From positions 1-10,548 of the forward strand of contig WJLA01000117.1 of assembly GCA_014728765.1 (NCBI GenBank): a stretch of 10,548 nucleotides of DNA, written 5' to 3'. A program made the translations under genes and the position numbers. Shown here in pieces: positions 1 through 8,120 of this stretch (position 1 is its first letter; the number at the start of each line of letters is the position of its first letter). The DNA is from Candidatus Peregrinibacteria bacterium (GTDB lineage Bacteria > Patescibacteriota > Gracilibacteria > UBA1369). The notes under the pieces were generated by a model. The model was not told the DNA's origin and did not search any database. It was given only the letters and a program-made list of their open reading frames with translations.

Positions 1-2291
1 TTCATTACACCTTTAAATTTATCTAAGTTCAGAAGATCTTGTTCAGAAAAAACAGGAGACATTTCTTTTGCCATGAATTCAGCATCTTGAGCACCTACTT
101 TATAGCACATCATGGTTCCGACATTCCCAAAAACAGCATCTTTAACCTTGGATTTTCCATCTTTACCTTCCAATTGAGCGACATATTGATGCGCCATATT
201 CAAACTTAAGCGATATTTTCTGGCTTCTGAGAGAATACTTTCGATGGAGTCTGTAATGTAGTTCTGAAACTCATCAATATACATGAAAAAGTCTGTTCTT
301 TCTTCTTTGCTGAAGCGTTGCCGGCGCAATGCGGCCATTTGTAGTTTGGAAACAATAATCAAGCCGAGTAGCTCCGAGTTGATGTCACCGACTTCTCCTT
401 TTGAAAGATTCATTAATAGGATTTTTTTGCTTTGCATGACATCGATGAAGTCAAATCCGGACTTGGTTTGTCCAATGATGTTGCGAAGCATGGCGTTGGT
501 AATGAATTGACCGAATTTTGCGGCGAAATATGGAATGATCTCTTGCTTCTCACGCATTCCTGTTTTGGCCATCTGGTCTGTCCAAAATGACTTAACTACA
601 GGATTTTTAACGTATTTAACTCTTTCAGCTTGAAAATTATCATCGGTAAATAATCTAACTATGTCAGTTAAGGTTCCTCCATCAGGATGAGACATCAATG
701 TTAAACACCCATTTCTGAAATAATCTTGAATACGAGGTCCAAATATTTCATTTCCAAAGAGTTTGATCATGATATTCATGGCATCCAATGCGACCAATTC
801 TTTTTCATCATCAGTGTCAGCCTCTAAAATATTTAATCCCATTGGTCTTGATTGATCTGCAGGATTGAAATAAATAACATCATCCGCTCTTTCACGTGGT
901 ATAAATGGCAAAACATCATCAATTAATTGACCATGCGGGTCTACGATTGCCACTCCCTCTCCCCCTCTGAAATCTTGTCTGATCATGCCTTGAAACATCG
1001 ATGATTTACCAGTACCTGTTTGACCTATTACATAGAAATGTCTAAAGCGATCTTCTCTTTTCATGTAAACAGGAGTATTAACTCCACGATAATAATTTGA
1101 GCCCAGATAAAGTCCTTCTTTTGGAATATTACTGGGAGCAGGAGCCATTTTGTAATTTTGCCAATTAATTCCTGGAGTTTTATTAAATCTACTATTGGGG
1201 AAATGATATAAACTGGCTAATTCTTCAGTGCTTAGAATTGTTATTTTCTTTTTATATCTTTGATATAAATTATAATCAAATTTTCTAAATATGTAGTCTT
1301 CTATTACCTTTCTTTCAGGATAATGCTTGACTGCTCCAAAGCTGTTTCCGTTAATTGTTGAATATTGAGCGAAAGCGCTCTTGATATTTTTTAAATTGGA
1401 TTCTGCTTCTCTTTTTGTTTCACTTGATGCAACAATCCTGATTATTGTTTCAAATCCGTTGCTTGAATTTTTTTCATCCAAGGCTTTAATCTCTTCTTCC
1501 GATACCGGTGTGGATTTTTCAGGTGCATCAATATTATCCTTTTTTGACCCAGCATCACTACTGAACAGTAATCCAAAAATTGAAATAATAAATTTGAATG
1601 GGTTCAAATCCAATTTTTTTTTGGGTTTTGAATTTGTTAGATTTTTTGCTTCTTCTTGACCTTCTTTTTGCCATTTATCGGCAGGTCTAATCATGATTTG
1701 AACAACTGCACCATCATCTTTATTCAACTTAGATAAAGTATTGGTAAGATGATTGATCGGATCGGAATTGAGTCTTTGATAAGTTTTAATCGGATACATG
1801 TAATGCTTGGAAAGAGTAAGCGCAGTGGCTGCGGTTTGATGACTTTCTTTAAAAATATTAAATTCCTCAACTCTTTCCAAATATGCGTCAGGGTAATAAC
1901 CGGTGATTTGTTTTTCCACTAAATTGGCAAGTTCGAAAGGCACTACCACATAAAAATAAATTTCATCATCAATTACAACATATTCAAAAGATAAAAATTC
2001 TTCTCCAATGAACTTATTTTTTAGTTTTCCACTGTGAATGGAATGTAATGAGTCATAAAGCTGAGTGGCAAGACCGATTGCTTCTTTAAAATCCTTTGCT
2101 CCTCCAGCTTGTTCTTCTTCACGTTCGTCTCTTGACCTTTTACTTGCCATCTGAATTTTTAAAAAGACCATATGTAGGGATCTTTCCAAATTGGTTTTTT
2201 TATAAATATATCTTTTTAAAAACAGATAAGCCAGATACCCGAGTAATAGCAGTAAAATGGTTAATCCAATATTTAAAATAATATAATTCAT
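1..2291 (-). CDS. HerA/TraG-type (type IV coupling protein-like) membrane ATPase, C-terminus off the window
   Basis: The reading frame is open from the ATG at 2291 to the window edge: 763 codons, no stop seen, so the C-terminus is missing. Residues about 3-24 are a leucine/isoleucine-rich membrane segment followed by a basic stretch (KRYIYKK), suggesting a cytoplasmic ATPase anchored by its N-terminus. Residues about 25-410 form an N-terminal region with a low-complexity Lys/Glu/Ser-rich insert (about 209-260) that contains a second hydrophobic patch (about 231-243). The ATPase core has Walker A GQTGTGKS at 423-430 (Lys429), then AIVDPHGQLIDD, and a Walker B-type MYIDEFQ with Asp673-Glu674. 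This order matches conjugative coupling proteins (TraD/TrwB/VirD4) and HerA/DUF87 pumps, hexameric ATPases that move DNA or protein across membranes. It is the last visible gene of the operon and its ATG overlaps the aspS stop. The substrate is unknown. No other secretion gene is visible, so conjugation, DNA uptake and pilus roles all remain open. Confidence 0.85.
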   Translation of the reverse strand, partial: MNYIILNIGLTILLLLLGYLAYLFLKRYIYKKTNLERSLHMVFLKIQMASKRSRDEREEEQAGGAKDFKEAIGLATQLYDSLHSIHSGKLKNKFIGEEFLSFEYVVIDDEIYFYVVVPFELANLVEKQITGYYPDAYLERVEEFNIFKESHQTAATALTLSKHYMYPIKTYQRLNSDPINHLTNTLSKLNKDDGAVVQIMIRPADKWQKEGQEEAKNLTNSKPKKKLDLNPFKFIISIFGLLFSSDAGSKKDNIDAPEKSTPVSEEEIKALDEKNSSNGFETIIRIVASSETKREAESNLKNIKSAFAQYSTINGNSFGAVKHYPERKVIEDYIFRKFDYNLYQRYKKKITILSTEELASLYHFPNSRFNKTPGINWQNYKMAPAPSNIPKEGLYLGSNYYRGVNTPVYMKREDRFRHFYVIGQTGTGKSSMFQGMIRQDFRGGEGVAIVDPHGQLIDDVLPFIPRERADDVIYFNPADQSRPMGLNILEADTDDEKELVALDAMNIMIKLFGNEIFGPRIQDYFRNGCLTLMSHPDGGTLTDIVRLFTDDNFQAERVKYVKNPVVKSFWTDQMAKTGMREKQEIIPYFAAKFGQFITNAMLRNIIGQTKSGFDFIDVMQSKKILLMNLSKGEVGDINSELLGLIIVSKLQMAALRRQRFSKEERTDFFMYIDEFQNYITDSIESILSEARKYRLSLNMAHQYVAQLEGKDGKSKVKDAVFGNVGTMMCYKVGAQDAEFMAKEMSPVFSEQDLLNLDKFKGVM

Positions 2292-2293
2292 CA
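2289..2293 (-). other. TGATG stop/start overlap between aspS and the ATPase gene
   Basis: Read on the minus strand, the aspS stop TGA (2293-2291) shares its last A with the ATG (2291-2289) of the downstream ATPase gene. A second TGA in the aspS frame follows immediately (2290-2288), so aspS ends in tandem TGA TGA with the new start embedded between them. GGAAG lies 4 bases before the ATG, which is short for a Shine-Dalgarno site. Such overlaps usually mean translational coupling through termination-reinitiation; that is inferred here. Confidence 0.85.
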
Positions 2294-4060
2294 GTCTTCC
2301 AAATTGATACTAATTTTTAGCTCGTCCAGATTCTCATCAGGCATAACTGAAGGTGCGCCCAGCATTAAATCCTTAGCTTTTTGATCTTTGGGGAAAGCGA
2401 TAACTTCTCTGATATTAGGTTCATCTCTAAAGATCATTATAATTCGATCCAGTCCCAAGGCCAGCCCGGCATGAGGAGGTGCACCATAGCTAAATGCATC
2501 TAACATATGACCAAATCTTTGTTCCGCATCAGCTGGCGAAATTTTTAATAATTCGAAAATTTTCTTTTGTAATTCATGTTCATGAATTCTTACACTTCCC
2601 CCACCAATTTCATATCCGTTCAAAACTATGTCATAAGCATAAGCGAGGGCATTTTCAGGTTCTTGATCCAATTTCTCCAAATCTTCATTTTTTGGATGAG
2701 TAAAAGGGTGATGAGATGCGGCAAGCTCTCCTGTCAAAGGGTCTTTTTCAAACATCGGAAAATCAACAACCCACAGATATGCCAATTTATTTTCATCAAT
2801 CAAATTGAATCTTTTTGCACAAGCGATTCGAACTTGTCCCAATGCATTACAGGCTGTTTCAAAAGTATCGGCTCCAAAGAAGATAATATCGCCGGATTTA
2901 GCATCAGTTTTCTCTAAAATCAATTTAACTTGCTCGTCAGTGAAATATTTTAAAATATTTGATTTGGGTCCATCTTGATCTACTTGAAAATATGCCAAAC
3001 CTTTAGCTCCATGAATTTTTGCCAAATCCGTCAAGTCTTCAATTTCTTTTCTGGTTAAGTCCAATCCGCCATCAACCTTTAATGCTTTAACAACACCACC
3101 GGATTTAATTGCAGCTGAAAAAACTCCAAATTCGCATTCTTTTACAATATCGGAAACATCAACTATTTTCATTTCATATCTAATGTCCGGCTTATCTGTT
3201 CCATAGTTTTCCATGGCCTCTCTCCATGAAATACGCGGAAACATTCGATTTAAAAGTTGCTTGTTTGGAACCAATTTATCAGTTATTTCAATCATCATTC
3301 TTTCAATGACATCCAATATATCATCTTGATCTACAAATGACATTTCAAGATCCAGCTGAGTAAATTCCGGTTGTCTATCTCCTCTTTGATCTTCATCTCT
3401 AAAACATCTGGCAACTTGAAAATATTTATCCATTCCGGCAATCATCAGCAGTTGTTTTAATTGTTGTGGTGATTGAGGTAAAACATAAAAATTTCCGGGA
3501 TATATTCTTGACGGCACAATATATTCCCTTGATCCTTCCGGTGTTCCTTTAATCAAAATAGGAGTTTCAATATCCAAAAATTCTTCTCTGTTTAAAAAAT
3601 CTCTCATAGCATGAACGACATTATGCCTGAAAACCATATTTTCTTTCATTCTTTCTCTTCTTAAATCAAGATATCGATAACGTAGTCTGACTTCCTCATT
3701 AACGTCTTTTTCCACATCTATTTCAAAAGGTGGTGTTTTCGCTTTACTAAGTATTTTAGCTGCTGTAACCAATACTTCGATTTCTCCTGTATTTATGTTG
3801 TTATTTTCTTGTCCTTCCGGTCTTTTTCTAACTTGTCCTGTTATTTGTATGACATATTCCGGTCTTACTTGATCAGCTATATCATGCGCTTCTGCAAATT
3901 CTTCAGGATCCGTTACCACTTGTGTCAAACCATAGCGATCTCTAATATCAATGAATATCACTCCTCCATGATCTCTTCTTCTATGAACCCATCCGGAAAG
4001 GGTAACTTCTTCTCCTATATTATTCTTGTTTAATTGATTATTTTTATGAGTTCTGTACAT
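2291..4060 (-). CDS. aspS: Aspartyl-tRNA synthetase, bacterial type, probably non-discriminating (AspRS/AsxRS)
   Basis: This class IIb synthetase attaches aspartate to tRNA-Asp in the cytoplasm. At 589 residues it is full length (E. coli AspRS has 590). The N-terminal OB-fold anticodon-binding domain spans about 1-105. Class II motif 2 is the FRDEDQRGDRQPEFTQLD stretch at 220-237 with Arg221, and motif 3 is GLALGLDR at 532-539 with Arg539. The bacteria-specific GAD insertion lies at about 290-415. The anticodon domain carries His31 (RRRDHGG) and Gly83 (KRPEG). In Pseudomonas aeruginosa, residues at these positions let the enzyme also charge tRNA-Asn, whereas E. coli has Leu and a different residue there. 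I therefore infer a relaxed enzyme that makes Asp-tRNA-Asn for amidation by GatCAB, which is not in this window. The start ATG follows a weak A/G-rich leader (AAAAGAAATC). dnaE ends 47 bases upstream. Confidence 0.97.
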   Translation of the reverse strand: MYRTHKNNQLNKNNIGEEVTLSGWVHRRRDHGGVIFIDIRDRYGLTQVVTDPEEFAEAHDIADQVRPEYVIQITGQVRKRPEGQENNNINTGEIEVLVTAAKILSKAKTPPFEIDVEKDVNEEVRLRYRYLDLRRERMKENMVFRHNVVHAMRDFLNREEFLDIETPILIKGTPEGSREYIVPSRIYPGNFYVLPQSPQQLKQLLMIAGMDKYFQVARCFRDEDQRGDRQPEFTQLDLEMSFVDQDDILDVIERMMIEITDKLVPNKQLLNRMFPRISWREAMENYGTDKPDIRYEMKIVDVSDIVKECEFGVFSAAIKSGGVVKALKVDGGLDLTRKEIEDLTDLAKIHGAKGLAYFQVDQDGPKSNILKYFTDEQVKLILEKTDAKSGDIIFFGADTFETACNALGQVRIACAKRFNLIDENKLAYLWVVDFPMFEKDPLTGELAASHHPFTHPKNEDLEKLDQEPENALAYAYDIVLNGYEIGGGSVRIHEHELQKKIFELLKISPADAEQRFGHMLDAFSYGAPPHAGLALGLDRIIMIFRDEPNIREVIAFPKDQKAKDLMLGAPSVMPDENLDELKISINLED

Positions 4061-4107
4061 GATTTCTTTTAATTATTGGTGTATCAAAGTATAGTGTAGT
4101 TTTTAAA

Positions 4108-7100
4108 TTAGCCAAGCAGTTTTTTTATTTTATTTAAATTTTCAAGAGCAGAGTCTATTTTGATTTTAGTATTTATATTTTTATATTCAGCACCATCTTT
4201 AATTCTCAACTCAACGATTGAATCTCCAGGTATTGATAATAATAATTCCTTTAAAGATTTAAAATTTTCTTGTGTAAAGGTTTCCGGCACTGTGATTGTT
4301 AAAGTATCGTTGAAAACTGTAATATCATTTGATTGATCTTGATCAGCTTGATAGACCCCAGCTTCTTTTGCGTTTTTAATCATGGTATCCAATGAAGCTG
4401 TTGAAAGATCGTCAACCCCTATTTGATATTGATTATTTCTAACATTCACTTTGCCTTTAATATACATTATTTGTTCACCTTGAAGCTTGAATTTAAAGTT
4501 TTCAAAAACCTTGGGAAAAAAAACAATATTTATTCTTCCGGTATTATCATCCAACTCCGCATATGCCATAGCTTTACCGGATTTAGTCATAACAGTTTTC
4601 AAATTAGTTAAAAGGCCCGCTACTTTTACGGGTTTGCCTACATCTTTTTGATTAATATTCTCGATCAATTTGGCTTTTTGTTGAATATAACTTTTTAAAC
4701 CCTTCAACGGATGTCCAGAAACAAACAACCCCATATATTGTTTTTCGAGTTTCAATTTTTCCATAACAGATAATGGACTTACTTTTGTCAATACCAATGG
4801 TTCGGTTGATATTTCATTTCCTTCTTCAAACATTCCAAATAGATCGGTTTGATTTTCATTTTCCGATTTTGTATGAAAGCTTTTTGAATAATTTGACAAT
4901 TGGTCATAATTCTCCGCCAGAGCTCTTCTTTCGCCAAATTCATCCAACGCTCCTGAATACGCCAAGCTTTCGATTGTTTTTTTATTAAGAAGTTTAGGAT
5001 CGAGTCTTATTGCCAAATCCTCAAGCGAATTGAATTTACCTTGTTTTTTTCTTTCCTTGATAATCGCCTCAATGGGACCATCTCCCACTCCTTTAATGGC
5101 AGCCAGACCAAATCTGATTTTTCCATCTTCCACAACAGTAAAATCTGCAAAGGATTCGTTTATTGAAGGTGGCAAGACATCTATACCCATATCCTCGCAG
5201 TCTTGAATTTCCAAGGCAATTCTTTCGGTGTTACCGTGATCACTGGTTAAAAGTGCCGCCATGAACTCAGTTGGATAATTAGCTTTTAAATAAGATGTTC
5301 TATATGAAATCATCGCATAGCAGGCGGCATGAGATTTGTTAAATCCATATCCGGCAAATGGTTCAACCACTTTTTCAAATATTTCTATTGCATGATCTTT
5401 CTGATGACCTTGTCTTACGGCACCATCAACAAATTTTTCCTTTTGTTCGGCAAGCAGCTCCGGAATTTTTTTTCCCACCGCTTTTCTAAGAATATCTGCT
5501 TCCGCCATTGAAAATCCGGAAAACTTTTGTGAAATTTGCATTATCTGCTCTTGATATATTGCAACGCCATTTGTTTCTCGCAAAATTTCTTCAAAAGCAG
5601 GATCAGCGTAATGTACGGTTTCAGGCTGATGCTTTCCTTTAATATATTGAGGAATCCATTCCATCGGACCGGGCCTATATAGCGAAATCATTGCAACTAT
5701 ATCCTCGAAAGCTGTTGGCTTAAGTTCTCTGATGTACCGTCTCATACCACTAGACTCAAGCTGAAATACACCTGTGGTATCTCCTTTTTGAAACAGTTCG
5801 AATGTTTTTTCGTCATCCATCGGAATTTTGGAAATGTCAATTTCCTTAGCCTTGGTTTTTTTTATCAAATTTAAAGTTCTTTCAATAATTGTCAGATTTT
5901 TCAATCCGAGAAAATCCATTTTCAGAAGTCCAATTTCTTCCAATGGTTTCATTGAATATTGAGTGACAATGCCGTTGCTGCCATCTGTACTTCGTTGCAA
6001 CGGCGTATAATTCACCAAAGGTTCTCCGGATATCATGACCGCACACGCATGCGTTCCGGCATGACGAACTGTTCCTTCAAGTTTGATTGCATTGTCCAAA
6101 AGCTCTTTTGCTCTTTGGTCACTTTGATAAATATGACTTAGTTCAGGGTCTTTTTGAACAGAAATTTCCAAAGGTGTATGTTTTCCCAAAACAGGACCGG
6201 GAATTGCTCTGGCTATCGCATCAACTTCAGAATATGGATAACCCATTCCTCTTCCCACATCTCTAACAGCCGCTTTAGCTGCCATTGTCCCATATGTGAT
6301 AACTTGCGAAACACTATCTTTGCCATATTTTTCAATAGTATAATCCAGTACTTCATGTCTTCTGTGATCTGCAAAGTCAATATCAATATCAGGCATTGAA
6401 ACACGAGCAGGGTTTAAAAATCTTTCAAAAATCAATCCGTTTTTCAAAGGATCCAATTCAGTTATTTTTAAAGTGTAGGCAATGATTGCTCCGGCAGCTG
6501 ATCCTCTTCCCGGACCTACAGCAATTCCTTGAGATTTCGCAAAGGCAATAAAATCCCATACAATTAAAAAATAATCGTTAAAGCCCATGTTATTAACAAT
6601 TTCCAATTCATAGTCCAATTGTTTTTTAGCCTCTTGGTAGTTTTCAGATTGATAAAGTTCATTTAATCCTTCCTCACAAAGTTTCCTTAGATAGTCTTTG
6701 GCCGATTCACCATTGGGCGTTTTATACTCAGGAATAAGGTTTTTGCCAAATTCCAATTCCAAATTTATTTGATCTGCAATTTTTTGAGTGTTTTTGATAG
6801 CTTCCGGAAGATCTTTAAAGATTTCTTCCATTTCTTGAGTTGTTTTAATGGAAAAATCACCAAAATATTTTTTTCTTCTATCATCATGAATATTTGTTTG
6901 CGTGCCGATACAAACTAAAATATCGTGCGGTAGCGCATCATTTTTATCTAAATAATGCGGTGAGTGTGTGGCAACAATCGGAATATTATGATTTTTGGAT
7001 ATCTCCAATAATTTTGGTTCAGCTTCGGCATATTCTTTAATTTCTGGATGACGTTGAATCTCAAGATAAAAATTCTCTCCAAAAATTGTTTGATATTTAC

Positions 7101-7575
7101 GAATGGCATTTTCCAGTTTTTCACTATCATCCAATAAAATATGTTGATTTATTTCTCCCCATCTTCCTCCAGATAACACAATCAATCCTGCTTTGTGTTT
7201 TTCCAATATTTCAATATCAACTCTTGGACGATAATAGAATCCTTCCAATGATGCTAACGATGAAAGTTTTAACAAGTTTTGATAGCCTTGATGGTTTTTT
7301 GCCAAAACCGTTAATCTGAACGGCTTGTTTTCTTCAGAAGAACTTTTGTCGAATCTCGAGTTGGGAGCCATATAAAAATCAACACCAATAATCGGTTTAA
7401 TCCCTTGATCTTTAGCGGCTTTATAAAATTCAATGGCACCATAAAGATATGAGTTGTCAGTTATTCCAACAGCTTTCATATCATTTTTTTTAATTCTTTT
7501 TACTATATCTTTTGGCGAACCAAGCGCGTCTAAAAGGCTATAGTGAGAATGTACATTTAGGTGAACAAAGCTCAT
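4108..7575 (-). CDS. dnaE: DNA polymerase III subunit alpha (replicative polymerase)
   Basis: This is the catalytic subunit of the chromosomal replicase. Its 1155 residues are close to the 1160 of E. coli DnaE. The order is: PHP domain (about 1-270, starting FVHLNVHSHYSLLD); palm with GPGRGS at 354-359 and PDIDIDF giving catalytic Asp396 and Asp398, plus Asp554 in LLKMDFLGL; fingers with the KFAGYGFNKSH-like segment (here EPFAGYGFNKSHAACYA); helix-hairpin-helix GVGDGP from 829; a clamp-binding motif QTDLF at 909-913; an OB fold from about 983; and a C-terminal domain. The PHP metal site is degraded (Asn41, Asp66, Gly137 and Ser205 at usual ligand positions), much as in E. coli, so proofreading is probably done by a separate DnaQ-type exonuclease. 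tsaE lies 36 bases upstream. The leader shows no Shine-Dalgarno sequence. The start is supported by alignment of FVHL with E. coli. Confidence 0.98.
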   Translation of the reverse strand: MSFVHLNVHSHYSLLDALGSPKDIVKRIKKNDMKAVGITDNSYLYGAIEFYKAAKDQGIKPIIGVDFYMAPNSRFDKSSSEENKPFRLTVLAKNHQGYQNLLKLSSLASLEGFYYRPRVDIEILEKHKAGLIVLSGGRWGEINQHILLDDSEKLENAIRKYQTIFGENFYLEIQRHPEIKEYAEAEPKLLEISKNHNIPIVATHSPHYLDKNDALPHDILVCIGTQTNIHDDRRKKYFGDFSIKTTQEMEEIFKDLPEAIKNTQKIADQINLELEFGKNLIPEYKTPNGESAKDYLRKLCEEGLNELYQSENYQEAKKQLDYELEIVNNMGFNDYFLIVWDFIAFAKSQGIAVGPGRGSAAGAIIAYTLKITELDPLKNGLIFERFLNPARVSMPDIDIDFADHRRHEVLDYTIEKYGKDSVSQVITYGTMAAKAAVRDVGRGMGYPYSEVDAIARAIPGPVLGKHTPLEISVQKDPELSHIYQSDQRAKELLDNAIKLEGTVRHAGTHACAVMISGEPLVNYTPLQRSTDGSNGIVTQYSMKPLEEIGLLKMDFLGLKNLTIIERTLNLIKKTKAKEIDISKIPMDDEKTFELFQKGDTTGVFQLESSGMRRYIRELKPTAFEDIVAMISLYRPGPMEWIPQYIKGKHQPETVHYADPAFEEILRETNGVAIYQEQIMQISQKFSGFSMAEADILRKAVGKKIPELLAEQKEKFVDGAVRQGHQKDHAIEIFEKVVEPFAGYGFNKSHAACYAMISYRTSYLKANYPTEFMAALLTSDHGNTERIALEIQDCEDMGIDVLPPSINESFADFTVVEDGKIRFGLAAIKGVGDGPIEAIIKERKKQGKFNSLEDLAIRLDPKLLNKKTIESLAYSGALDEFGERRALAENYDQLSNYSKSFHTKSENENQTDLFGMFEEGNEISTEPLVLTKVSPLSVMEKLKLEKQYMGLFVSGHPLKGLKSYIQQKAKLIENINQKDVGKPVKVAGLLTNLKTVMTKSGKAMAYAELDDNTGRINIVFFPKVFENFKFKLQGEQIMYIKGKVNVRNNQYQIGVDDLSTASLDTMIKNAKEAGVYQADQDQSNDITVFNDTLTITVPETFTQENFKSLKELLLSIPGDSIVELRIKDGAEYKNINTKIKIDSALENLNKIKKLLG

Positions 7576-7611
7576 TAAATATGATTAGTCTAAGAAATTT
7601 CTATCACGAAA

Positions 7612-8046
7612 TCAAAGCTCTTGAAAGGTGATGTTTCTGATATTGTCTTGATTATTTGTAATTGTGATTTTATAGAGATTGGCAACATTTTTAAATTTTT
7701 CAACATTGTCCATTCTCTCTCCCCATTCTATAAAGCTGATAGCATTAGGTTTTAAGGCTATTTCTTTTAATTCTTCTTCAATATATAAATCGGATTTTGT
7801 AAGCCTGTATAAATCCAAATGATTTATTTGGATGTGATCTTTTTTATAAATATTGATCAGACTAAATGTGGGGCTTTTTACAGTTCTTTCAGATATTTGA
7901 TGATTTTTACAAAAAGATTTAACGAAAGCAGTCTTGCCCACCCCCAGATTCCCTTTTAAAAAGACAATAGCAGGTTTTTTAAACTTAGATGAGATGAGTT
8001 TTGCCACTTGATCTAATTCTTCTAAATTTCTGGCCTTATATAACAT
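7612..8046 (-). CDS. tsaE: tRNA threonylcarbamoyladenosine biosynthesis ATPase TsaE
   Basis: TsaE (YjeE family) is a small P-loop ATPase that works with TsaB and TsaD to place threonylcarbamoyl on A37 of ANN-decoding tRNAs. The 144-residue protein is of family length. It shows Walker A GNLGVGKT at 32-39 (Lys38; the common form is GDLGAGKT), the switch-like KSPTFSL at 57-63, HLDLYRL at 76-82 with the likely metal-linked Asp78, and FIEWGERM at 105-112, all diagnostic of the family. It is the first gene of the minus-strand group, divergent from the M23-SLH gene across 74 bases, and dnaE follows after 36 bases. I found no convincing minus-strand promoter in the spacer; TTGTTT-N16-TATCGT is the best and is weak. 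No Shine-Dalgarno sequence precedes the ATG. tsaB and tsaD are not in the window. Confidence 0.95.
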   Translation of the reverse strand: MLYKARNLEELDQVAKLISSKFKKPAIVFLKGNLGVGKTAFVKSFCKNHQISERTVKSPTFSLINIYKKDHIQINHLDLYRLTKSDLYIEEELKEIALKPNAISFIEWGERMDNVEKFKNVANLYKITITNNQDNIRNITFQEL

Positions 8047-8056
8047 GGTGTAAGGT

Positions 8057-8085
8057 TTGATTTTTATCCAAAAATACGATATAAT
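8057..8085 (+). promoter_or_regulatory. Sigma70-type promoter for the M23-SLH gene
   Basis: A -35 box TTGATT (8057-8062) and a perfect -10 box TATAAT (8080-8085) are separated by 17 bases, the optimal spacing. The predicted start is near 8092, giving a leader of roughly 30 bases that is almost entirely A and T and has no Shine-Dalgarno sequence before the ATG at 8121. The -35 box begins 11 bases beyond the tsaE start codon on the other strand, so RNA polymerase bound here could interfere with tsaE expression. Confidence 0.7.
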
Positions 8086-8120
8086 TAAATGTTAATAAAA
8101 CAAAAAAGTAAAACAAAAAA

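Noticed and set aside
2288..2293. Possible recoding of TGA as glycine (code 25, as in Gracilibacteria/Absconditabacteria)
   Set aside because: The conserved genes here run full length with GGN glycine codons and no internal in-frame TGA. TGA ends aspS and tsaE at expected protein lengths.
4061..4107. Separate promoter for aspS in the dnaE-aspS gap (TATACT on the minus strand)
   Set aside because: No partner -35 box at proper spacing was found, and the short gap fits operon read-through.
1..8046. Plus-strand ORFs of about 60-113 codons antisense to the minus-strand genes, such as 2576-2917 and 1381-1659
   Set aside because: They lie wholly inside long, clearly recognisable genes on the other strand, have phenylalanine- and serine-rich shadow compositions and show no family motif.
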